Source: Opitutia bacterium | GTDB lineage: Bacteria; Verrucomicrobiota; Verrucomicrobiia; Opitutales; Opitutaceae | Assembly (NCBI GenBank): GCA_016217545.1 | Contig: JACRHT010000011.1 | Location: forward strand, 62,001-126,000 | Length of the DNA stretch: 64,000 nt | Reading direction: 5' to 3' | Shown here: positions 34,818 to 43,093 of the stretch, one piece after another | How the letters are laid out: the number at the start of each line of letters is the position of its first letter | Numbering within the stretch: the first letter of the stretch is position 1 | The notes under the pieces: model-generated | Told to the model about the DNA's origin: nothing | The model's input: only the letters and a program-made list of their open reading frames with translations | The model's database searches: none | Translations under genes and position numbers: made by a program

Positions 34818-36002
34818 ATGAGCCTCGCGTTGCCCAAGTCCACCCGCGAACACCGCACCGAATACTACGGCGCGTTCGCCTTCGGCAGCGTGATCCTCAC
34901 CTGCTTTCTCTCGTTTGTGACCGTGCGCCGCCTCGAAGGCACACCGGGACAAATCGCGTTCACGTTCGCTCTCGGCGCGATCTACGCCGTTCTCGGCGTG
35001 TTGTGCGACGGACTTTCCTGCCGTATCGGGCGGCACGGAAAAATCATCAACTACCTCGCGATGTGCGCCGTGGTCGTGACGTTGCTCTTCGTCAGCCCCG
35101 TCCGCGGCTTCTTCGGCATCATCGTGCTGCCGCTCGTCAGCCAAGCGATTTTTGATTTCAACTGGAAAGCCGCGACGTTCGCCAGCCTTGCCCTCTTTGC
35201 CGCAAGCGTCTCCGTCTTCGGCTACTATTACGGCCCGCGCGCCGTGCCCGAGGCGATCATGAGCTATACCGCGGCGTTCGCGTTTACCGCCGTGTTCACG
35301 ATCATTACCCGCAAGGCCCTCGCCGCCCGCGAGCGCGAGGAGAAGCTCCGCCGCGAACTCGAAGCCGCCAACGAAAAGCTCCGCGCCTACGCCGCCCAGG
35401 CCGAGGAACTCGCCACCACCCGCGAGCGCAACCGCCTCGCGCGCGAAATCCACGACGGCGTCGGCCACTACCTCACGGTCGTGAAGACCCAGCTCGACGT
35501 CGCCGCCGCGGTTTGCTCGACCAATCCCGCGCAAGCCAAGACCACCGTCGAAAAAGCCGCCAAGCTCACCGCCGAGGCGCTCGACGACGTCCGCCGCTCG
35601 GTCGGCACACTCCGCGCCGACGCCGCGCGCCCGCCGCTGCCCGAAGCGATCAAGCAGCTCGCCGCGCACGGCGAGCCCGTGCCCACCCTCGCCATCGAAG
35701 GCACACCGCGCTCCCTGCCGCCTGCCGTCGAGCACGCCCTGTTCCGCGCGGTGCAGGAAGGCCTCACCAACATCCGCAAGCACGCCCGCGCCACCTCCGC
35801 TCTCGTGCGTCTCGATTTCCGCGACTCCCAGCGCGTGCACCTCGAACTCTCCGACAACGGCGTCGGCCGAAACGGAGAGAAGTCCACCGGCGGCTTCGGC
35901 CTCACCGGCATCCGCGAACGCGTCGAGCTGCTCGGCGGCACCGTCAGCGCGGCCAACCGTCTCGAAGGCGGCTTCGCCCTGCGCGTGGAGGTTCCCGCAT
36001 GA
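34818..36002 (+). CDS. Membrane sensor histidine kinase, NarX/DesK type
   Basis: 394 residues. Five to six membrane helices fill residues ~18-165, with almost no extracytoplasmic domain, suggesting membrane-state sensing as in DesK. A coiled coil (about 168-200) leads to HisKA_3 with His212 in REIHDGVGHYLTVVK. HATPase_c shows AVQEGLTNIRKHARA (N box), LSDNGVG and GGFGLTGIRERVELLGG. The stop overlaps the ATG of its response regulator (ATGA at 35999), so the two are coupled. The ABC-type permease gene after the regulator is the likely target. Confidence 0.93.
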   Translation: MSLALPKSTREHRTEYYGAFAFGSVILTCFLSFVTVRRLEGTPGQIAFTFALGAIYAVLGVLCDGLSCRIGRHGKIINYLAMCAVVVTLLFVSPVRGFFGIIVLPLVSQAIFDFNWKAATFASLALFAASVSVFGYYYGPRAVPEAIMSYTAAFAFTAVFTIITRKALAAREREEKLRRELEAANEKLRAYAAQAEELATTRERNRLAREIHDGVGHYLTVVKTQLDVAAAVCSTNPAQAKTTVEKAAKLTAEALDDVRRSVGTLRADAARPPLPEAIKQLAAHGEPVPTLAIEGTPRSLPPAVEHALFRAVQEGLTNIRKHARATSALVRLDFRDSQRVHLELSDNGVGRNGEKSTGGFGLTGIRERVELLGGTVSAANRLEGGFALRVEVPA

Positions 36003-36655
36003 AAAAACTTCGCATCCTGCTCGTCGACGACCAGTCGCTCTTCCGCGAAGCGCTGCGCGCGCTGCTCACGTTGCAGCCCGACTTCGAGATCGTCGCCGAA
36101 GCCGAGAATGGCGAGCGCGCCCTCGCCCTGGCGAAAGTCCACAAGCCCGACGTCATTCTCATGGATCTCCGCATGCCCGTGATGGGCGGCGTCGAGGCGA
36201 CTCGCCGCATCATGCAGGCCCTGCCGCAATCGCGCGTCGTCGTGCTCACCACCTTCGACGAGGACGAGGAAATCTTCGAAGCCATGCGCGCCGGCGCACT
36301 CGGTTACCTGCTCAAAGCCTGCTCCGCCGAAAAACTCTGCGAATCCGTCCGTGCCGCTGCCAAGGGCGCCTCCGTCCTCGAGCCGAGCGTCGCCGCCAAG
36401 ATGATGGCCGAGCTCACGCGCCTCAGCGCGCGGGAAGGCAAACGAGTTTCCCAGCCCCTCGCCGAGCCGCTCTCGTCGCGCGAACTCGGTGTGCTCCGCC
36501 TGCTCGCCGCCGGCCGCAGCAACAAGGAAATCGGCTCCGAACTCGGCATCACCGAAGGCACGGTGAAGAACCACATGACGAACGTCCTCGGCAAACTCGG
36601 CGTCCTCGACCGCACGCAGGCGGCTCTCCGCGCGCGCGAGCTCGGCCTGATCTGA
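35999..36655 (+). CDS. NarL/FixJ-family response regulator
   Basis: 218 residues. Receiver domain (about 3-120) with DDQSLFRE, phospho-acceptor Asp56 in VILMDLRMPVM and Lys in LLKACSAE. The LuxR-type HTH (about 155-215) contains LSSRELGVLRLLAAGRSNKEIGSELGITEGTVKNHMTN, typical of DNA-binding output. It overlaps the kinase by 4 bp. Just after its stop lies a perfect 20-bp palindrome (36666-36685) ahead of the ADOP gene, which is a good candidate for its binding site. Confidence 0.95.
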   Translation: MKKLRILLVDDQSLFREALRALLTLQPDFEIVAEAENGERALALAKVHKPDVILMDLRMPVMGGVEATRRIMQALPQSRVVVLTTFDEDEEIFEAMRAGALGYLLKACSAEKLCESVRAAAKGASVLEPSVAAKMMAELTRLSAREGKRVSQPLAEPLSSRELGVLRLLAAGRSNKEIGSELGITEGTVKNHMTNVLGKLGVLDRTQAALRARELGLI

Positions 36656-36665
36656 CCGTGACCTC

Positions 36666-36685
36666 GGTCATGCCGCGGCATGACC
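36666..36685. promoter_or_regulatory. 20-bp perfect palindrome before the ADOP permease gene
   Basis: GGTCATGCCGCGGCATGACC. It lies 11 bp behind the response regulator stop and 55 bp before the permease ATG. NarL-type regulators bind inverted repeats of this size as dimers, so it may be their site; it could also form a cruciform or short hairpin. Confidence 0.5.
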
Positions 36686-36740
36686 ACGACCCTGACCTCC
36701 GGCCCATCCGCCGCGCCGCGCGCTCTGCTAAGCTGTGGGC

Positions 36741-39152
36741 ATGTCCTCCACGCTCGCCGATCTCGCCGCCGCCCTCCGCTCGCTCCGCCGCGCACCCGGT
36801 TTCTCCGCGCTCGCCCTCGCGATGCTCGCCCTCGGCATCGGCGCCAACGTCGCGATCTTCTCCATCTTCCGCTCCATCGTCCTCAACCCGCTGCCCTACG
36901 CGGAGCCCGAGCGTCTCGTCGGCTTCACGTCGATCAACGCCGCCAAGGCCGTCACGATGCCCGCGCTCTCCGCCGCGGCCGCGCGCGACTTCCGTGACCG
37001 CGCCAAGTCCTTCGCAAAACTCGGCGCGTTCCGCCCCGACTTCGCCTCCTACGCGCCCGCCGGCGGCGAACCGGTCCAACTCATCGCCACGCACGTCAAC
37101 GAGGACTTCTTCGCCGTCTTCGGCGTGAAGCCCGCGCTCGGCCGCGCGTTCAACGCCGACGAATTCAGCTTCGGCTCCGCCCGCACCGCCGTGCTCAGCC
37201 ACGCCGCGTGGCGCCGGCATTTCGGCGAACGCGCGAGCGTCATCGGCGAAACGATCACGCTGAACGACATGCCGACCACCATCCTCGGCGTCATGCCGGA
37301 GTCGTTCCGCGAACCCGAGTTCGTCGAGATCTGGCTCCCGTTCCCGCAGGAGGCGCCGGAGTATATGGTGCGCGACTCGCGTTTCTGGAACACCGTCGGT
37401 CGTCTCGCGCCCGGCGTCTCGCTCGGCGCCGCACAAGCCGAGGCCGCCGCGATCGCCGAAGGCTTCGCGCGCGAATTCGCCGCCACGGAAAAAGGCTGGA
37501 CCGTCCAACTCCAGCCGCTCCTCACACTGCGCGTCGGCGACATGCGCCGCTCGTTGCTCCTGCTCGTCGGCGCGGTCGGTCTCGTGCTGCTCGTCGCCTG
37601 CGTCAACCTCGCCAACCTCATGCTCGCGCGCGGCGTCTCGCGCCTACAGGAACTCGCCGTCCGCCTCGCGCTCGGCGCGACTCCCTCCCGGCTCGCGCGC
37701 GCCGTGCTCACCGAAAGCCTGCTCCTCTCGTTGCTCGGCGGCGCGGGCGGCGTCGCGCTCGCGTGGATCGGTCTGCCGTTGCTCACGCGCCAGCTGCCGG
37801 GCGGCCTCGTGCCGCGCTCGCACACGATCGCTGTCGACGGCGGCGCCCTGCTCTTCGCGCTCGTCGCGGCGACGCTCACCGGCCTCGTCTTCGGCGCGCT
37901 GCCCGCGTGGCAGGTGCTGCGCACGAACGTGAACGAGACGCTCAAATCCGGCGGCGCCAAGGGCGGCACGAGCCGCTTCGCGTCCCGCGCCCAGGCCGCA
38001 CTCGTCGCCGGACAGGTTGCGCTGACCCTCATCGTCCTCTCGGGCGCGGCGTTGTTGATGAAAAGCCTGCTCAATCTCCAGCGCACGCCGCCGGGCTTCG
38101 ATGCGCGCGACGTGCTCACCGTCCGTCTCGCGCCGCCGTCGACGAAATGGGAAACCTTCACCGAGCTCGCCGCCTACTACGATCGCGCCGTCGAGGAAGT
38201 TCGCCGCGTGCCGGGCGTGCAATCCGCGGGCATCAGCTCCAGTGCGCCGCTCTGCGGCATCTCGCTGCGCTACCCGCTCACCGTGCAGGGCCGCGCCAAG
38301 ACCGATGGCGACGCCGACGAGGCCGTCTTCAACAGCGTCACCGCCGACTTCCTGCGCACGCTCCGCATTCCCCTCGTGCAAGGCCGCGGCCTCGACGAGC
38401 GCGACGACGCGCGCGCGCCGAAGGTTTGCCTCATCAACCAGACGCTCGCGAAGCGCCTCTTCGGCGACGCCAGTCCGCTCGGCCAGCGCATCCAGACGCT
38501 GCCGTGGCTCGCGCGCGAGTATCGCGAGATCGTGGGCGTCGTGGCCGACGTGAAGCAGGACAATCTCTCCGATCCGCCGCCCGCGCAGATCTACGTGCCT
38601 TCGCCGCAAAGTCCGTGGTTCTTCACCACGCTCGTCGTCCGCGCCCAAGGCGGCTCCGCGCTCACCGCCTCGGTCCAAGCCGCGCTGCGCCGCGCCGACC
38701 CGACGGCGTCGATGACGATCCGCTCGCTCGAGGAAAACATCGCGCGCACGGCGTCGTTGCCGCGCCTGCGCACGGCGTTGTTCGCGCTCTTCGGGGCGGT
38801 GGCGCTCGGGCTGTCGGCGTTCGGCATCTACGCGAGCATGGCGTTCACGGTCAGCCAGCGCCTGCGCGAAATCGGCGTCCGCATGGCGCTCGGCGCCAGC
38901 CCGGCGCGCGTGCTCGGCGAGACGCTCGCCCGCGCCGGCCGGCTCGTCGCGGGAGGGCTCGTCGTCGGCCTGCTCGGCGCCGTGGCGCTCGCACAGCTGC
39001 TCCGCGGCCTGCTCTACGGCGTCGAACCCACCGACCCGTGGGTGCTCGGCGCGATCGCGCTGTTCGTGCCGCTCGTCGCCCTCGCCGCCAGCGCGCACCC
39101 GGCCTTCAGCGCCGCGCGCCTCAACCCGGTCCAAGCGCTCCAGCACGAATGA
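36741..39152 (+). CDS. ADOP/MacB-type ABC transporter permease
   Basis: 803 residues. Two repeats of MacB_PCD plus FtsX are seen: a first membrane helix (about 20-45, FSALALAMLALGIGANVAIF), a large periplasmic domain, three helices (about 270-400), a second periplasmic domain (about 430-640) and three final helices. Residues before the first helix contain LRSLRRAPGFSALALAM, the ADOP signature. ADOP permeases work with a MacB-like ATPase in tripartite efflux or lipoprotein/peptide export. No ATPase gene is adjacent, so the partner is encoded elsewhere. ATG 36741 was taken; a GTG 6 bp upstream is possible. It follows the two-component system, which probably controls it. Confidence 0.9.
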   Translation: MSSTLADLAAALRSLRRAPGFSALALAMLALGIGANVAIFSIFRSIVLNPLPYAEPERLVGFTSINAAKAVTMPALSAAAARDFRDRAKSFAKLGAFRPDFASYAPAGGEPVQLIATHVNEDFFAVFGVKPALGRAFNADEFSFGSARTAVLSHAAWRRHFGERASVIGETITLNDMPTTILGVMPESFREPEFVEIWLPFPQEAPEYMVRDSRFWNTVGRLAPGVSLGAAQAEAAAIAEGFAREFAATEKGWTVQLQPLLTLRVGDMRRSLLLLVGAVGLVLLVACVNLANLMLARGVSRLQELAVRLALGATPSRLARAVLTESLLLSLLGGAGGVALAWIGLPLLTRQLPGGLVPRSHTIAVDGGALLFALVAATLTGLVFGALPAWQVLRTNVNETLKSGGAKGGTSRFASRAQAALVAGQVALTLIVLSGAALLMKSLLNLQRTPPGFDARDVLTVRLAPPSTKWETFTELAAYYDRAVEEVRRVPGVQSAGISSSAPLCGISLRYPLTVQGRAKTDGDADEAVFNSVTADFLRTLRIPLVQGRGLDERDDARAPKVCLINQTLAKRLFGDASPLGQRIQTLPWLAREYREIVGVVADVKQDNLSDPPPAQIYVPSPQSPWFFTTLVVRAQGGSALTASVQAALRRADPTASMTIRSLEENIARTASLPRLRTALFALFGAVALGLSAFGIYASMAFTVSQRLREIGVRMALGASPARVLGETLARAGRLVAGGLVVGLLGAVALAQLLRGLLYGVEPTDPWVLGAIALFVPLVALAASAHPAFSAARLNPVQALQHE

Positions 39153-39163
39153 AGCTCCGGCGA

Positions 39164-39184
39164 ATTTGCCGTAATACGGCAAAT
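39164..39184. repeat. CCGTAATACGG palindrome, intergenic
   Basis: Arms ATTTGCCGT and ACGGCAAAT around AAT, perfect 9-bp pairing. It sits 11 bp after the ADOP stop and 20 bp before the TPR gene start, in the place of an operator or leader hairpin. Confidence 0.55.
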
Positions 39185-39204
39185 CCGTCGGGTCCTCTTT
39201 TACC

Positions 39205-39975
39205 ATGAAAACCCAACTCCGATCCCTCCTCGCCGCCCTCGCGGCCTTGTTCATCGCGCTCTCCGCTTCAGCGGAGACTGCACTCGAAACCGCGGCCGCC
39301 GCCCTGAAGTCCGGCGACCTCGCCGCGGCCGACGCCGCGCTCGCGCCTCTGGCCACCGCCGAGAAACCCGAACCCGCCGCGCTTCATCTGCTCAGCCAGG
39401 TGCGCCTCGGCCAAAAAAACACCAAGGACGCCGCTGCGCTCGCCGAAAAAGCCGCGCAGCTCGCGCCCACCAACGCCGACTACCACGCGCAATTCGGCCT
39501 CGCGCTCAGCGCGCGCATGCCGGAACTCGGCTTCATGCAACAGGCCATGGTCGCCGGTAAGATGCGCAAGGCCTTCGAGAAAGCCGTCGAACTCGACCCG
39601 AAGAACCTGAATGCCCTCATCGGCCTCACCCGCTATTTCACCAACGCACCTGAGATCGCCGGCGGCAGCCTGACCAAGGCCGCGGAGTTCGCCGCGCGCG
39701 TGAAGGAGATCGACCCGTTCCTCGGCGAACTCGAGCTCGGCCGCATCGCCGACCGCAGCGAGAAATCCGCGGACGCGCTCGCGCACTTCCAAGCTGCCGC
39801 GCAGCTCAAGCCCGACGCGGCCGGCGCCCACTTCAACTGCGGTCGCATGCTCGCCAAGCTCGGTCGCAAGGACGAGGCACGCGCGTCCTTCACCACCGCG
39901 CTGAAGCTCAACGCAAACTTCGACGCCGCTAAAAAGGCCCTCGCCGACCTCGACGCGCCCGCCGCAAAGAACTGA
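39205..39975 (+). CDS. TPR-repeat periplasmic protein A
   Basis: 256 residues. The first ~23 form a signal peptide (TQLRSLLAALAALFIALSASA). Several tetratricopeptide-like helices follow, e.g. LHLLSQVRLGQKNTKDAAALA, ADYHAQFGLALSARM, ALDALAHFQAAAQLKPDAAGA-like SADALAHFQAAAQLKPDA and AHFNCGRMLAKLGRKDEARA. TPR proteins scaffold protein complexes. It is followed 79 bp later by a paralog with similar length and repeat order, and preceded by the palindrome at 39164. Function unknown, probably protein-protein interaction in the periplasm. Confidence 0.85.
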   Translation: MKTQLRSLLAALAALFIALSASAETALETAAAALKSGDLAAADAALAPLATAEKPEPAALHLLSQVRLGQKNTKDAAALAEKAAQLAPTNADYHAQFGLALSARMPELGFMQQAMVAGKMRKAFEKAVELDPKNLNALIGLTRYFTNAPEIAGGSLTKAAEFAARVKEIDPFLGELELGRIADRSEKSADALAHFQAAAQLKPDAAGAHFNCGRMLAKLGRKDEARASFTTALKLNANFDAAKKALADLDAPAAKN

Positions 39976-40054
39976 ATTCGCCCGCAACGCGCGTTGACCG
40001 CCGTCCCGCGCGCGGTCTTGCTCGGGGCGTCCCGTCGCTGTTCGCGGACGCCCC

Positions 40055-40831
40055 ATGACTTCGTTCCTCCTTCGCCTGTTCGCCTCCACCGTCCTCGCCG
40101 GTGCGGCGATTGCCTTCGCCCAATCGCCCACGGACCGCGCCGCCGAGCTGTTGGACAAAGGACAGTTTCTCGCCGCCGAGCAGCTCATCGAGTCGCTGGC
40201 CCTCGCCAAAAGACCCGACCCGGTCGCTGTCTGGGAACTCAGCCGCGTGCGCATCGGCCAGCAGTTGACCGAGGACGGCATCAAGCTCGCCGAAAAAGCC
40301 ATCAAGCTCGACCCGACGCAGGCGCGCTTCCACGCGCAACTCGGCTCCGCCTACATGGTCCACATGGCCACCGCCGGCCGGCTCGACCGCAGCTCCTACG
40401 CGGGCAAAATGCGCAAGGCGTTCGAAAAGGCGTTGCAGCTCGACCCGAAGAACGCGACCGCGCTCGCCGGACTCGCGCGCTACCACTGGAATTTCGGCAC
40501 GACCAAGGAAGACCTCGCCAAAGCAACCGACTACGCCGAAGCCGCGCGCAAGATCGACGCCTACGCCGGCGAGTTCGAGCTCGGCTCGGTCGCCGTGCGG
40601 CGAAACGACATGCCCACCGCGCTCACGCATTTCGAGGCGGCGGTCGCGGCGAAGCCCGACAGCATCGAGGCGCAGACGGCCTGCGGACTCGCGCTGCTCC
40701 GTCTCGGCCGCCGCGCCGAGGCGCGCGAGCGATTCCAGACCGCGCTGAAACTTTCGCCGGCCGCCGAGATGGCGCGCGACTCGCTGCAGATCCTCGACAA
40801 GGCCGAAGAGCTCGACGCGAAGAAACGTTGA
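40055..40831 (+). CDS. TPR-repeat periplasmic protein B (paralog)
   Basis: 258 residues, same plan as protein A: signal peptide (about 1-22, FLLRLFASTVLAGAAIAFAQ) then the helical repeats, including the shared KMRKAFEKALQLDPKNATALAGLARY (protein A has KMRKAFEKAVELDPKNLNAL). The two are clearly tandem duplicates. No catalytic motifs. The gene is 116 bp before the M24 peptidase, a spacing that does not prove an operon. Function unknown. Confidence 0.85.
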   Translation: MTSFLLRLFASTVLAGAAIAFAQSPTDRAAELLDKGQFLAAEQLIESLALAKRPDPVAVWELSRVRIGQQLTEDGIKLAEKAIKLDPTQARFHAQLGSAYMVHMATAGRLDRSSYAGKMRKAFEKALQLDPKNATALAGLARYHWNFGTTKEDLAKATDYAEAARKIDAYAGEFELGSVAVRRNDMPTALTHFEAAVAAKPDSIEAQTACGLALLRLGRRAEARERFQTALKLSPAAEMARDSLQILDKAEELDAKKR

Positions 40832-40947
40832 GCGCCCGCGCGGCCACTGTGCCGCGACACGACCTGGACACCTGCGGCGGACCGACGCGCCTCCGCGCTT
40901 TCCCTGCCGCGCAAATTGTGTCTCTTTGTGCGGCAACCCCATCCTCC

Positions 40948-42228
40948 ATGAGCGTCGACTACTCCGCCCGCCGTGCCCGTATCGTCTCCGCCCTCGGCCT
41001 GAAACCGGACGAGCTCCTGCTCGTCGGCGCCGGCCACCCGATCCCAAAGCCCGAACTGAGCGAGCAGCACCTGCCGTTCATCGCGCACCAGGAATACTAT
41101 TACCTCGCGGGCCACGCGGACGCGCCGGGCGGCATCGTCGCCTACGACCCGCAGGCAAACGCGTGGACGTCGTTCGTGCCCGAGGTGACGGAGATGGAGC
41201 GCGTGTGGGACGGCACGGTGCAATTGCCCGGAGAATTCCTGAGCCGTTTCGGCGCGTGGCTGGCCGCGCGTCAGAACCGTCGCATCGCAATGCTCGGCGC
41301 GCCGGTCGACGGCGTTGCCGCCGATGAGGCGTTGACGGCGCGCGTGCGCGATGCGCTGCGCCACGCCCGTCGTCCCAAGGACGCGGCCGAGGTCGAGTTG
41401 ATGAAGCGCTGCGCCGTCGCGACCGCCGAAGGCTACGCGGCCGTGCAGCCTTTCCTCCGCCCCGGCGTGAGCGAGCGCCGCATGCAGATCGAGTTGGAGG
41501 CGGGCTTTTTTCGCGGAGGCGCCGAGCGCACGGGCTACGATACGATCATCGGCGTCGGCAAGCAGGCGGCCGTTTTCCACGGCTCGCCGTCGCCGGACCG
41601 CATCGCGCGCGAGGGAGATTTCATCCTGATCGACGCGGGCGGCGAGTTGGACCGCTACGTGATCGACGTCACGCGCACCTACGTCGCCGGCGGCAAGCCG
41701 AGCGCGTTCCAGCGCGACCTCTACGCCGCGGTGAAGAACGCGCAAGCGCGCGCCTGCGCGAAATGCGTGCCGGGCGCGGAGTGGAAGGACATCCACTTCG
41801 GCGCAGCCGTCGACATGATCGGCAGCCTCGTGGACATGGGCGTGATGAAGGGCAATGCCACCTCCCTCGTGGAGCAGGAGGCGCACATGCTGTTTTTCCC
41901 GCACGGCATCGGCCACATGCTCGGCCTCGGCGTGCGCGACGCGGGCGGCCTCGAGCCCGGTCGCACCAAGGATCCGCGCCCGTGCCTGCGCAGCCTGCGC
42001 ATCGATCTGCCGCTGCGTCCCGGCTACATCGTGACGGTCGAGCCCGGCCTGTATTTCATCCCAGCGCTGCTCAACGACCCCGCGCGGCGCGAGAAATACC
42101 GCGACTGCGTGAACTGGTCGCTGGCCGAGCAGCACCTCGATCTCGGTGGCGTGCGCATCGAGGACAACATGCTGGTGACCGACAGCGCGCCGGTGAATCT
42201 CACGGCGGCGATCCCGCAGGCGTTTTAA
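40948..42228 (+). CDS. pepP: Xaa-Pro aminopeptidase (M24 family metallopeptidase)
   Basis: 426 residues, slightly shorter than E. coli PepP. An N-terminal creatinase-like domain (about 1-165) precedes the pita-bread domain. Metal ligands are visible: Asp in LIDAGGELDRY and VIDVTRTY, His in HGIGHMLGLGVRD, Glu in VTVEPGLYF and in GVRIEDNM. It removes N-terminal residues preceding proline using two Mn or other divalent ions. Start set at ATG 40948 (MSVDYSARRARIV); the frame upstream overlaps the antisense and intergenic region. The stop is shared with a small hairpin that also touches the stop of the convergent gene. Confidence 0.9.
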   Translation: MSVDYSARRARIVSALGLKPDELLLVGAGHPIPKPELSEQHLPFIAHQEYYYLAGHADAPGGIVAYDPQANAWTSFVPEVTEMERVWDGTVQLPGEFLSRFGAWLAARQNRRIAMLGAPVDGVAADEALTARVRDALRHARRPKDAAEVELMKRCAVATAEGYAAVQPFLRPGVSERRMQIELEAGFFRGGAERTGYDTIIGVGKQAAVFHGSPSPDRIAREGDFILIDAGGELDRYVIDVTRTYVAGGKPSAFQRDLYAAVKNAQARACAKCVPGAEWKDIHFGAAVDMIGSLVDMGVMKGNATSLVEQEAHMLFFPHGIGHMLGLGVRDAGGLEPGRTKDPRPCLRSLRIDLPLRPGYIVTVEPGLYFIPALLNDPARREKYRDCVNWSLAEQHLDLGGVRIEDNMLVTDSAPVNLTAAIPQAF

Positions 42229-42246
42229 CCGCCGCGGCCCGGCGGT
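42228..42246. terminator. Bidirectional hairpin overlapping two stop codons
   Basis: ACCGCCG, loop CGGCC, CGGCGGT. It spans the 17 bp between the TAA of the peptidase (42226-42228) and the TGA of the minus-strand gene (42248-42246). AAAA on its left flank gives T residues on the minus strand, so it probably terminates both transcripts. Confidence 0.5.
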
Positions 42247-42953
42247 CAGGAGCCGTTGCTGTTGCCGTTGGCGGGCTGGTCGGGCCGGCGGGACATCAAG
42301 CCCGGCGCGAAGACCGAGACCAGCAGGCCCACGATCAGGACCGCCATGATGAAAACCGCGGCGAGACCGGCGAGCAGCGGCCAGCCGGCAAAGGCGAGCA
42401 GCAGGCTGCCGAAGAAACGCGAGTCCTCGGCGTAGCGGTCGCGCAGGTTGCGGCCTTGCTCCTGCACGAGGTCCGCGGCGTCATCGAGCGCATTGAGATA
42501 AGCGTCGTAGATGGGGCGCAGCGCGTCGTTATTGTAGCGGTTCGCTTCGTCCAGTTTCTTCTCCTGCGCCAGCGCGAGAAACGCATCGACGCGCTGGTCG
42601 TAGTCTTTGCTCAGTCGCTCGATCGTGCCGCGCAAGGGCGAGCCGGCGAGCGATTCGGCGGTGGAAAGATCGAGGGCATGCGCCTTGGCGAGGTTGCTCG
42701 AATCGCGCATCTGCGGCAGCAATTCGGCCCAGGCGCGCTCGTTGTCGGGATCGACGATGCGCCGGGCGAGGCGCTGCACGCCGCTCAGCTCGCGTGTGAG
42801 CGTGCGCAGGGCGTTGAGCGTGGGCACGCTGCGGTCGAGCAGGTTCGCATAACCTTGGTTGACGCTGCGGAGCACGTAGAGGCTCAGGAGACCGACGGCG
42901 AGATTCGAGACCAAGAGGCCGATCATCAGCCAGAACTTGAGGCGACTTAGCAT
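42246..42953 (-). CDS. 4HB-type MCP-like sensor without output domain
   Basis: 235 residues. The start (LSRLKFWLMIGLLVSNLAVGLLSLYVL) is a membrane helix; residues ~35-180 form a helical bundle of the 4HB_MCP kind (RSVPTLNALRTLTRELSGVQRLARRI); one or two membrane helices follow (about 181-222), then a short Arg/Pro/Asn tail. No HAMP, methyl-accepting or kinase domain follows, so the protein could sense through its bundle but has no visible output. It may act as an adaptor or a truncated chemoreceptor. A terminator-like hairpin sits in its 5' leader (42996-43023). Confidence 0.72.
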   Translation of the reverse strand: MLSRLKFWLMIGLLVSNLAVGLLSLYVLRSVNQGYANLLDRSVPTLNALRTLTRELSGVQRLARRIVDPDNERAWAELLPQMRDSSNLAKAHALDLSTAESLAGSPLRGTIERLSKDYDQRVDAFLALAQEKKLDEANRYNNDALRPIYDAYLNALDDAADLVQEQGRNLRDRYAEDSRFFGSLLLAFAGWPLLAGLAAVFIMAVLIVGLLVSVFAPGLMSRRPDQPANGNSNGS

Positions 42954-42995
42954 GGAGTGCCCCGACGCGTAGGGGAAAACGACTCCAGTTGCACG

Positions 42996-43023
42996 AAAAA
43001 AGGCCCCGGGGAAATCCCGAGGC
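42996..43023 (-). terminator. Terminator-like hairpin in the 5' leader of the 4HB gene
   Basis: On the minus strand GCCTCGGG, loop ATTTC, CCCGGGGC, then CTTTTTT, ending 43 nt upstream of the start codon at 42953. No minus-strand gene lies to its right, so it either ends a short leader RNA or acts as an attenuator of the 4HB gene. Confidence 0.55.
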
Positions 43024-43093
43024 GCGCGTGCAGGTCGGCGCGCCAAATGTCTTTTCCCAGCGCCCGGCGCGCGCTAGAGAATATCCGCCCCCC

